DNA from: SHZL01 sp031362985
GTDB taxonomy: Bacteria; Pseudomonadota; Gammaproteobacteria; Xanthomonadales; SZUA-36
Assembly: GCA_031362985.1 (NCBI GenBank)
Contig: JANLTO010000094.1
Span: 1 to 12,602 of the forward strand
Length of the DNA: 12,602 nt
Reading direction: 5' to 3'
Made by a program: the position numbers and the translations under genes. The notes under the pieces were generated by a model. That model did no database searches, was not told the DNA's origin, and saw only the letters and a list, made by a program, of their open reading frames with translations. Shown here in pieces: positions 6,468 to 12,602 of the stretch. Position 1 is the first letter of the stretch, and the number at the start of each line of letters is the position of its first letter.

Positions 6468-7187
6468 ATGAGTAACAAGTCATTTGGCCGGATGGCAATG
6501 CTGTCCGCGTTTTTCCTGTTTGCCGCCAACAGTGCGCTGGCACAGAACCCTGCAAGCCCAAAGTATCAGGAAGGCATTCACTACACCCTGATTGAAAATG
6601 CACCGGTTACCAGCGGCCCCAAGGTTGTGCTGTCGGAAGCATTCAGCTACATGTGCTCACATTGTGCGACCTTTGAGCCCTACATCACCAGCTGGGAGAA
6701 ACGGAAACCGGAATATGTCGAATTCAGGCGAATTCCCGTCGTGTTTGGTCGTGAGTCCTGGGAGCTGTACGCCCGGGCCTACGTGACCGCCGAAGTCATG
6801 GGTATTGCGGACAAGGCTCATGGAGCCTTGATGGACAGGATATGGAAAGAAAAGGAAGTGTCCAAGGACATGCAGCAATTGGGAGAATTTTATTCGGCCT
6901 ACGGCGTTACCGCCAAGGAGTTCGTAGCCACCGCTCAGTCATTTGCGGTTGATGCGAAACTGCGCAAAGGCCAGAGTTTTGTGCAGGAGGCAGGTGTGCG
7001 CGGCACTCCAACCCTGATTGTCGCGGACAAATACATGATTTCCGGTAACGAAGCGGTGCCCAATTACGATGTGATGCTGGACGTAGTCGATTTCCTTACC
7101 GCCAAGGAATACGCTGAACGCAAGCCGGCAGCTCCGGTGGGCGCAGCAGGGCAGGAACCGGCACCTGCACCGCAAGGCAGCGGCTAG
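6468..7187 (+). CDS. dsbA: Thiol:disulfide interchange protein DsbA, CSHC type
   Basis: A periplasmic thioredoxin-fold oxidase that introduces disulfides into exported proteins and is normally re-oxidised by DsbB. The protein is 239 residues from the ATG at 6468. Residues 1-25 are a signal peptide (hydrophobic MLSAFFLFAA, then NSALA before QNP). The active site is C63-S64-H65-C66 in YMCSHCATFEPY, and the cis-proline loop is GTP (T180-P181). The helical insert lies between. The C-terminal tail (about 219-239) is rich in Ala, Pro and Gly. A CPHC motif is usual in DsbA; Ser at the second position is a departure likely to change redox potential. A GTG at 6462 is in frame, but TGGAG at 6455-6459 is eight bases from the ATG and only two from the GTG, so I choose 6468. 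The neighbouring cytochrome c4 and EEP genes match the Pseudomonas arrangement as I recall it. Confidence 0.92.
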   Translation: MSNKSFGRMAMLSAFFLFAANSALAQNPASPKYQEGIHYTLIENAPVTSGPKVVLSEAFSYMCSHCATFEPYITSWEKRKPEYVEFRRIPVVFGRESWELYARAYVTAEVMGIADKAHGALMDRIWKEKEVSKDMQQLGEFYSAYGVTAKEFVATAQSFAVDAKLRKGQSFVQEAGVRGTPTLIVADKYMISGNEAVPNYDVMLDVVDFLTAKEYAERKPAAPVGAAGQEPAPAPQGSG

Positions 7188-7248
7188 GTTGCCGACCCGG
7201 GCCCGTGCACCGGGGTCCGGTCCGCGCGGCGATTGGTGAGTTTACGGA

Positions 7249-8088
7249 GTGCGCACCTCCCATCCGGACCCTGAAGGCCTGCAGAAACTGCGCCTGTTGA
7301 GTTTTAATATCCAGGCCGGGACTTCCACTGCCCACTACCACCATTACGTCACCCATAGCTGGCGCCAGATTCTACCGCACAGCCAACGTACCGAAAATCT
7401 CGATGCCATAGCCGGCATGGTTACGCCGTATGACATGGTTGCCTTGCAGGAGGTTGATTCCGGCAGCCTGCGCTCCGGTTTCATCAACCAGTCCCGTTAC
7501 CTCGCAAGCCAGGCGGGCATGCCATTCTGGTGTCACCAGTCCAATCGGAAAGTGGGCACAGTTGCGTATGCGGGAAACGGTTTTCTCAGCCGCTTCGAGC
7601 CCGACGCCGTCGAGGAGTTTCGCTTGCCCGGAGTGATTCCCGGACGGGGTTCACTGGTCGTGCACTTCGGCAAGGGGAGTGAGGGTCTGGTTGTTGCCGT
7701 GGTCCACCTCGCGCTGGGCAAGAGAGCGCGTAAGCTGCAGCTTGAATTCCTGTCCAGGCAGTTGGGATCGTATGCAAACCTGGTAGTAATGGGCGACCTG
7801 AACACGCCGGTGTCCAGCCCTGAGGTACAGGATTTTTGCACACGGCTGAATCTGTCCACCCCAACGGAAGGGCTGCCCAGCTACCCGTCGTGGCAGCCCC
7901 AGCGCGCTATTGATCACATCTTGCTGTCACGGCCACTGTTAAGCCTGAACCCGCGCATCGTTGCAGTTACGCATTCCGATCATTGTCCTGTGGAACTTGA
8001 AGTGCAGCTACCGCCAGGAGTGCGCCTCAGGCCGGCCATGCGGTCCGTGGTAAGCGTGGAAACACAGGCATCCGACAATCCACGCTAG
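7249..8088 (+). CDS. Endonuclease/exonuclease/phosphatase (EEP) family protein
   Basis: A 279-residue metal-dependent phosphodiesterase or phosphatase of the DNase I-like fold; the substrate is unknown. Catalytic motifs run in order: SFNIQ (N20), ALQEVD (E68), GNGFLSR (N110), VVHLALG (H153), MGDLNTP (D183, N185) and HSDHCP (D244, H245). There is no signal peptide, so it is probably cytoplasmic. The only possible upstream start in this frame is GTG at 7249, because TGA lies at 7237-7239. Its Shine-Dalgarno (ACGGAG) almost touches the start, so initiation may be poor or coupled to dsbA, which ends 61 bases upstream. An internal TTG just before SFNIQ would leave too little N-terminus. An 8-base inverted repeat (8053-8060 with 8079-8086) lies at the 3' end and might help end transcription, but no T-tract follows. 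Confidence 0.88.
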   Translation: MRTSHPDPEGLQKLRLLSFNIQAGTSTAHYHHYVTHSWRQILPHSQRTENLDAIAGMVTPYDMVALQEVDSGSLRSGFINQSRYLASQAGMPFWCHQSNRKVGTVAYAGNGFLSRFEPDAVEEFRLPGVIPGRGSLVVHFGKGSEGLVVAVVHLALGKRARKLQLEFLSRQLGSYANLVVMGDLNTPVSSPEVQDFCTRLNLSTPTEGLPSYPSWQPQRAIDHILLSRPLLSLNPRIVAVTHSDHCPVELEVQLPPGVRLRPAMRSVVSVETQASDNPR

Positions 8089-8181
8089 GCACCCCGGCCA
8101 GCACGATGCGCTAGCGATGTTTGATGTTCCCTGAGTAAAGTCACATTGTAAGGATTTAACCGGCACAATTTCACTTGCTGG

Positions 8182-8209
8182 CTGACCTGCATTTTCTTAA
8201 TCTGATACT
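8182..8209 (+). promoter_or_regulatory. slt: Weak candidate promoter ahead of slt
   Basis: In the 166-base gap 8089-8254, CTGACC (8182-8187) and GATACT (8204-8209) are 16 bases apart. Each matches the sigma70 consensus hexamer at four of six positions. Transcription would begin about 40 bases before the slt start. The change from an AT-richer gap to coding sequence supports a promoter somewhere here, but this exact site is uncertain. Confidence 0.25.
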
Positions 8210-8254
8210 GTGAGTCCGGCTACCTAATTCCACACGCGCCCAGGTCGCGAAGTC

Positions 8255-10291
8255 TTGAACCGATCATTACGTTTTTCCTCAATAGCCTTGGTCCTCAGCC
8301 TGCTTAGCGCCTTTCCCATCGCGGCGACGCAGCAGCCGGTGGCATCGGACCCGGCCCTGGCACGATTCAAGGCGGCCTGGCAGGCCGTCAGTCGCGGTAA
8401 CTGGGCATTGTTTGAACAATTAAAACCTGGGCTGCTCGACTACGTGCTGTATCCCTACCTGCAGTACGCGCAATACGAGTCCCGACGTGCAACCATGAGC
8501 GCCGCGGACATGTCCGCTTTCCTCGACTCCCATTCTGACTGGGCGTTTGCCGCCGGCCTGCGCAAAGGCTGGTTACTGGCTTTGGGGAAAAGCGGTCGCT
8601 GGGATGAACTGTTGGCCTATGCGCAAGATACCAGCGATGTAGAAATTCGGTGCTATGTCGTGCAGGCGGAAATACATCGCAAGGCGGGCGCCGAGGCTTT
8701 GTCGCAGGCTCAGGCTCTGTGGGCAGTTGGGAAATCCCAGCCGGATGCGTGCGACCCGGTTTTTACCTGGCTCAGGAAAGCCGGGGGAATAACCCCGGAA
8801 CTGGCCTGGATGCGTGTCATTCGGGCGATGCAGGCCGGCAACCCAAAGCTTACCGTGTACCTTGCGCATTTTGTTTCCCAGCAGAACAAAGTGTGGCTGG
8901 AACGCTGGCAGCAGCAAGACCAGCAGAGCTACCTGCGTCTGGACCGCGCCAGGCAATGGCCCAACCAGACGCAGGCCGCGGACATAACTGCCTTCGGTCT
9001 GCAGCGCCTGGCGCGTAAAGATACTGAGCTCGCGTGGCGTTACTACAAAACGCTGAAGGGGAAAATCCGGTGGAGTGAACAACAACAGGCAGACATCCTC
9101 AGGGAGATAGCGCAGTGGTCCGCGGTAACCAATCTGCCGGAGTCCCTTGCCCGTATGCAGTTGGTACCGGTCACAGGGCGCACGGACGGACTGCTGGAAT
9201 GGTGGGCGAGGGCTGGCATGGCTGCGGCCGAATGGACAGAAGTTGTCGGTGCGATTGAGGCTATGAGCGATGTTGCCAAAAGCAGCGACCGGTGGCGCTA
9301 TTGGGACTCCATTGCACGGTCAAAGTTGGGTGAGCAGGAAAGGGCGACGGCGGCATTGAATACCCTGTCTGGCGATGCAACGTATTTTGGTTTTCTCGCG
9401 GCTGATTTCCTGAACCGTCCTTATGCCATTTGCGCGCAGGAACCAGGAGTTACTCCGTCGGACCTGGCCCTGTTCCGGGACCAGCCAATCATTCGCAGAG
9501 TCGAAGCATTGCAGGCGGTTGGCCTCACCTCTTGGGCACGCCGTGAGTGGAACCTCAACGTCAAGCAAATGACAGCAGGCGACCGGCGCCTGGCTGCCGC
9601 GCTGGCCACTGAACAAGACCGCCCCGACCTGGCTATTTTTGCGCTGTCTGCAGCCGAAGACCGCAATGTGTACGAGCTGCGCTTCCCGCTTAATTTCGCG
9701 CCGCTGGTGGAAGAACAGGCAGGCAAGCAAAAACTCGACCCGGCCTGGGTGCTGGGCCTGATGCGGGCGGAAAGCGCCATGGCGACGGATGCTATTTCCG
9801 CGGCCAATGCACGCGGGTTGATGCAAGTCTTGCCGGGAACCGCAGAGCAACTGGCGCGCAACTACGGCTATACGTATCGTGGCAAGGACCAGTTAATGCA
9901 GGCGCGCGACAACGTGGTTTTTGGCACCACGTTCCTGCGCGAACTGATGCAGAAATTCGGTGGCAATGAAGTACTGGTAACGGGTGCTTACAATGCCGGC
10001 CCGGGCGCAGTGAAGCGCTGGCTGGCTAATTTGCCCGGGGCAGACGCTGCCATCTGGATCGAGTTGCTGCCATATCATGAAACCAGGGACTACATTCCCA
10101 GGGTGTTGTCGTTTGCCACCATTTATGACTACCGCCTGCAACGCCCGGTACAACGCATCAGTTCCAGGATGCAGGCGCCCGATTCGGCTGCCGTGAAGGC
10201 CGGCACTGCACGCTCGACTTATGCGGAAATTGCCTGCGCCGGCCCGGCCCCGGCGCCGATTGCGGCGCCAGTTGTGGCGACTAAGGGCTGA
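8255..10291 (+). CDS. slt: Soluble lytic murein transglycosylase (Slt70 type)
   Basis: Cleaves the MurNAc-GlcNAc bond of peptidoglycan in the periplasm, forming 1,6-anhydro-muropeptides. The protein is 678 residues (E. coli Slt is 645). It has a signal peptide (RFSSIALVLSLLSAFPIAA, about residues 6-24), then a long alpha-helical U domain and a linker. A C-terminal lysozyme-like domain follows, with catalytic E506 in GLMRAES, GLMQ (521-524), AYNAGPG (578-584), and PYHETRDYIPRV. The start is TTG at 8255: an in-frame TAA lies at 8225-8227 with no ATG or GTG between, and the signal peptide begins right here. The Shine-Dalgarno is weak (AGGT, about nine bases upstream), which suggests modest expression. 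A Pro-Ala-rich stretch closes the protein. The next gene begins two bases after the stop, so it heads a unit with the NDUFA9-like gene and cca. Confidence 0.95.
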   Translation: MNRSLRFSSIALVLSLLSAFPIAATQQPVASDPALARFKAAWQAVSRGNWALFEQLKPGLLDYVLYPYLQYAQYESRRATMSAADMSAFLDSHSDWAFAAGLRKGWLLALGKSGRWDELLAYAQDTSDVEIRCYVVQAEIHRKAGAEALSQAQALWAVGKSQPDACDPVFTWLRKAGGITPELAWMRVIRAMQAGNPKLTVYLAHFVSQQNKVWLERWQQQDQQSYLRLDRARQWPNQTQAADITAFGLQRLARKDTELAWRYYKTLKGKIRWSEQQQADILREIAQWSAVTNLPESLARMQLVPVTGRTDGLLEWWARAGMAAAEWTEVVGAIEAMSDVAKSSDRWRYWDSIARSKLGEQERATAALNTLSGDATYFGFLAADFLNRPYAICAQEPGVTPSDLALFRDQPIIRRVEALQAVGLTSWARREWNLNVKQMTAGDRRLAAALATEQDRPDLAIFALSAAEDRNVYELRFPLNFAPLVEEQAGKQKLDPAWVLGLMRAESAMATDAISAANARGLMQVLPGTAEQLARNYGYTYRGKDQLMQARDNVVFGTTFLRELMQKFGGNEVLVTGAYNAGPGAVKRWLANLPGADAAIWIELLPYHETRDYIPRVLSFATIYDYRLQRPVQRISSRMQAPDSAAVKAGTARSTYAEIACAGPAPAPIAAPVVATKG

Positions 10292-10293
10292 AC

Positions 10294-11247
10294 ATGCGCA
10301 TTGTCCTGCTGGGTGCGACAGGGTTTGTGGGCAGTCACCTGCTACCGGAGTTGGCAGTGCGTGGCTACCAGTGCACCGTGCTGTGCAGGGACATGAGCCG
10401 TTGTCGCCATTTGCGCTTGATTCCAGGGATCGATCTGCAACAGGTAACGACTCTTGCCAGTGCAAACCTTGTGCCCGCACTGACTGGTGCAGATGCGGTC
10501 ATCAATCTCGTGGGCATCCTCAATGAACGCGGCCGGAAGGGCCAGGGTTTTCATGCGATGCACGTTGGGCTGGTTGAAAACCTGATTGAGGCGTGCCGCA
10601 TCACCGGGGTCAGACGGGTAATCCAGTTCAGTGCATTGAATGCGGGCAAGGGCAAGAGCCATTACCTGGCCAGCAAAGGCAAAGCAGAGGAATTGCTCAG
10701 GCAGGCGGAATGCATTGACGCAAGCCTGCTTAGGCCTTCGGTGATTTTTGGTGCGGGGGATTCTTTCTTCAATCGCTTTGCTGCCCTGCTCAGGCTGGCC
10801 CCCGTTCTGCCGCTGGCTTGCCCGCAGGCAAAACTTCAGCCGGTTTGGGTGGGCGATGTGGCCACTGCCGTGGCAGAGATTCTGCACAACGGCAGCAGCG
10901 CTGACCAAAGCTTTGATCTGGTCGGTCCCAAGGTTTATACCGTGCAGGAGCTGGTCGAATTTACCGCCCGGGTCTTGGGCAAGAAGCGCTGGATCATTGG
11001 TCTGCCCGGTCCCGTGTCACGCGTGCAGGGCTTCATCATGGATTTCGTACCCGGCAAACCCTTTTCCAGTGACAACTACCAGTCCTTGCAACTGGACAAT
11101 GTCAGTCAGTTTAATGCACTGCCTGACTTGGGTATCCGGCCGCGCTCCGTGAGGTCCGTCGTTCCGGCCTACCTGGCCGGTTCAGCGCGCCAGGCGCGGC
11201 TGGATAACTGGCGGCGCCACACAGTGCAAGTTAAGCCCACGCGATGA
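10294..11247 (+). CDS. Complex I NDUFA9-like NAD(P)-binding protein (atypical SDR)
   Basis: A 317-residue Rossmann-fold protein of the extended or atypical short-chain dehydrogenase group, similar to bacterial relatives of mitochondrial NDUFA9. The substrate is unknown. The nucleotide-binding motif GATGFVGSH opens the protein (residues 7-15). After it come the INLVGI segment, a YxxxK pair in SHYLASKGKAEELL, and LRPSVIFGAGDSFFNRF, which is typical of this subgroup. There is no signal peptide or evident membrane segment. The ATG at 10294 lies two bases after the slt stop, with AAGGG about six bases upstream inside the end of slt. Its own stop overlaps the cca start (ATGA), so it is translated within the slt-cca unit. 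It might be an oxidoreductase or a NAD(P)-sensing protein; there is no direct link to cell-wall or tRNA work. Confidence 0.88.
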   Translation: MRIVLLGATGFVGSHLLPELAVRGYQCTVLCRDMSRCRHLRLIPGIDLQQVTTLASANLVPALTGADAVINLVGILNERGRKGQGFHAMHVGLVENLIEACRITGVRRVIQFSALNAGKGKSHYLASKGKAEELLRQAECIDASLLRPSVIFGAGDSFFNRFAALLRLAPVLPLACPQAKLQPVWVGDVATAVAEILHNGSSADQSFDLVGPKVYTVQELVEFTARVLGKKRWIIGLPGPVSRVQGFIMDFVPGKPFSSDNYQSLQLDNVSQFNALPDLGIRPRSVRSVVPAYLAGSARQARLDNWRRHTVQVKPTR

Positions 11248-12512
11248 CACAGGCGGCCAACAAACAAACAACCACCTACCTGGTGGGTGGTGCGGTGCGT
11301 GATACTTTGCTCGGCATACCGCCGCGCGAGCGCGACTGGGTCGTCACCGGCAGCACTCCCGAAGAATTGTTGCGCCAGGGCTACCGCCAGGTCGGCGCCT
11401 CTTTCCCGGTGTTCCTGCATCCACAATCGGGTGAGGAATACGCGCTGGCACGTACCGAGCGTAAGCAAGGCCACGGTTACCATGGCTTCACCGTAGACTT
11501 TCATCCGGAAGTTTCACTGGAAGAAGACCTGGCCCGACGTGATCTGACGATCAATGCCATGGCGCGCGGCGAAGATGGGCAACTGGTTGATCCGTACGGT
11601 GGCCAGCAAGACCTGGAACAGCGCATCCTGCGCCATGTCTCACCGGCATTTACCGAGGACCCGCTGCGGGTGTTGCGTGTCGCCCGGTTTGCGGCGCGAT
11701 TCGCTCACCTTGGGTTCACGGTGCATCCGGCGACCATGGACTTGATGCGACAGATTGCGGCGTCCGGCGAGCTTGCACACCTGGTGGCCGAGCGCACCTG
11801 GTCTGAATTGGTTGGCGGCCTTGCCACACCGCGCCCGTCAATCTTTATCCAGGTATTACGCGATAGCGTCGCGCTGACATGGGTGCTGCCCCAGGTCGAT
11901 GGCCTGTTTGGTGTGCCGCAGGATGAGCGCTATCACCCCGAAATAGATACCGGCGTGCACGTGCAAATGGCGCTGGATTACGCTGCCTCGCAAGCTTGGG
12001 CAAGCGAAGTGCGATTTGCCCTGCTGTTGCATGATCTCGGCAAAGGCCAAACCGCACGGGCTGACTGGCCTTCACACCCGGATCACGACAAAACCGGCGT
12101 GCCCCTGGTGCAGGCGGTCTGTGAGCGCTTACGGGCGCCGGTGGTGTTCCGTGACCTTGCCATTGACGTGTGCGCTTTGCACTTGCGTTGCCATCGGGCG
12201 CTGGAGTTGCGCCCGGCCAGCCTCCTCAGCCTGCTCGAAGAGGCAGACCTGCTGCGCCGCCCCGAGCGCCTAGAGTTCTTTTTGCAAGCCTGTGAAGCCG
12301 ATTACCGCGGGCGCAAAGACCGATCGGAACGACCTTACCCACAAGCCGCTCGCGTACGCGAGGCGCTGCAGGCCGCGCTGGCGGTCAAGGTCGCGGCACT
12401 CAACGTGACCGGGCTCAGCGGTGAGGAGATCGGGAAAAAATTGCGTGTGGCGCGAATTGAAGCGATCAGCAAGCTGCCCCTGCAGTCAGCTCAAGGCGAG
12501 ACGCCTTCATAG
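11244..12512 (+). CDS. cca: Multifunctional CCA tRNA nucleotidyltransferase with HD domain
   Basis: Adds or repairs the 3'-CCA of tRNAs without a template. In this family an HD domain carries 2',3'-cyclic phosphodiesterase, 2'-nucleotidase and phosphatase activities. The protein is 422 residues (E. coli 412) and aligns well with E. coli Cca. It has LVGGAVRD (13-20), the metal-site segment ERDWVV (29-34), the FPVFLHP segment, EEYALARTERK, RRDLTINAMA (97-106), HVSPAFTEDPLRVLRVARFAAR, then HPEIDTGVH and the HD motif LHDLGKG (H262, D263). The E. coli DRD (D21, D23) is ERD here (E29, D31), a conservative change at a metal ligand. The ATG at 11244 overlaps the previous stop, and no good Shine-Dalgarno is seen, so translation is probably coupled. 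No clear terminator follows, only a 5-base stem at 12522-12539. Confidence 0.96.
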   Translation: MTQAANKQTTTYLVGGAVRDTLLGIPPRERDWVVTGSTPEELLRQGYRQVGASFPVFLHPQSGEEYALARTERKQGHGYHGFTVDFHPEVSLEEDLARRDLTINAMARGEDGQLVDPYGGQQDLEQRILRHVSPAFTEDPLRVLRVARFAARFAHLGFTVHPATMDLMRQIAASGELAHLVAERTWSELVGGLATPRPSIFIQVLRDSVALTWVLPQVDGLFGVPQDERYHPEIDTGVHVQMALDYAASQAWASEVRFALLLHDLGKGQTARADWPSHPDHDKTGVPLVQAVCERLRAPVVFRDLAIDVCALHLRCHRALELRPASLLSLLEEADLLRRPERLEFFLQACEADYRGRKDRSERPYPQAARVREALQAALAVKVAALNVTGLSGEEIGKKLRVARIEAISKLPLQSAQGETPS

Positions 12513-12557
12513 GTCCAATTACCGGCTTCACGGTGCCGGCGACGCCTGCCTGCGACA

Positions 12558-12602
12558 TCAGCGATCGAGCGGACTCAACACTCCGCGCCCGCCCTTGTTC
12601 AG
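12558..12602 (-). CDS. Possible C-terminal end of a convergent gene, partial
   Basis: On the minus strand the right edge is open and reads LNKGGRGVLSPLDR, followed by a TGA at 12560-12558. It has no recognisable family signature. It would lie 45 bases from the cca stop, a normal convergent distance. A second minus-strand frame is also open here, so this is only a guess from a short stretch. Confidence 0.3.
   Translation of the reverse strand: MNKGGRGVLSPLDR

Noticed and set aside
7191..7223. GC-rich imperfect inverted repeat after dsbA
   Set aside because: Pairing needs bulges and no T-tract follows; it is too weak to call a terminator in GC-rich sequence.
8573..9085. Minus-strand open frame of 170 codons
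   Set aside because: Shadow of slt, with no domain signature.
10342..10908. Minus-strand open frame of 188 codons
   Set aside because: Shadow of the NDUFA9-like gene, which has a clear Rossmann motif in the sense frame.
12522..12539. CCGGC/GCCGG stem after cca
   Set aside because: Only five base pairs and no T-tract; likely chance in this base composition.
1..12602. A new defence, mobile or biosynthetic system
   Set aside because: All convincing genes belong to known housekeeping or conserved families in an orderly layout. There is no integrase, transposase, CRISPR repeat, phage gene or cluster of unknown genes.

Overview
The window is a dense, moderately GC-rich stretch of ordinary chromosome from a gammaproteobacterium. 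Three things point there: the protein families are Pseudomonas- or Cellvibrionales-like; polA, a DUF2782 protein, engB, cytochrome c4, dsbA and an endonuclease/exonuclease/phosphatase-family protein lie together, an order I recall from Pseudomonas; and HemB is of the cysteine-free kind known from Pseudomonas. The DsbA sequence reminds me of marine Halieaceae-like bacteria, but this is only an impression. I see no insertion sequences, integrases, phage genes, CRISPR repeats, tRNA or rRNA genes, and no intergenic gap above 300 bases.

Layout from left to right. Positions 1-2514 on the minus strand hold the first 838 codons of DNA polymerase I (polA); its C-terminus lies off the left edge. A 113-base divergent spacer separates it from a small exported DUF2782 protein (2628-3032, plus). 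That gene converges on a tightly packed minus-strand operon, transcribed engB, hemB, aroE (5603 down to 3056), in which each stop codon overlaps the next start. A 136-base divergent region follows, then a plus-strand series: cytochrome c4 (5740-6366), dsbA (6468-7187) and an EEP-fold hydrolase (7249-8088). After a 166-base gap come slt (8255-10291), an NDUFA9-like NAD(P)-binding protein (10294-11247) and cca (11244-12512); these three are nearly abutting or overlapping and look like one transcription unit. The last 45 bases may hold the C-terminus of a convergent minus-strand gene.

How the genes fit together. The minus-strand operon combines a ribosome-assembly GTPase (EngB), an early tetrapyrrole enzyme (HemB) and a shikimate-pathway enzyme (AroE). 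Divergent from it stands a haem protein (cytochrome c4), followed by a periplasmic thiol oxidase (DsbA). Haem supply, cytochrome c and thiol chemistry in the periplasm are therefore neighbours, though any shared regulation is inference. The slt unit combines periplasmic murein turnover with a predicted NAD(P)-binding protein and tRNA 3'-end synthesis or repair.

I find no convincing undescribed system. The points most worth a second look are residue-level oddities in conserved enzymes (CSHC active site in DsbA, NRD in the AroE cofactor loop, ERD in place of DRD in Cca), the engB-hemB-aroE coupling, a TTG-initiated slt, and short repeats and hairpins between genes.
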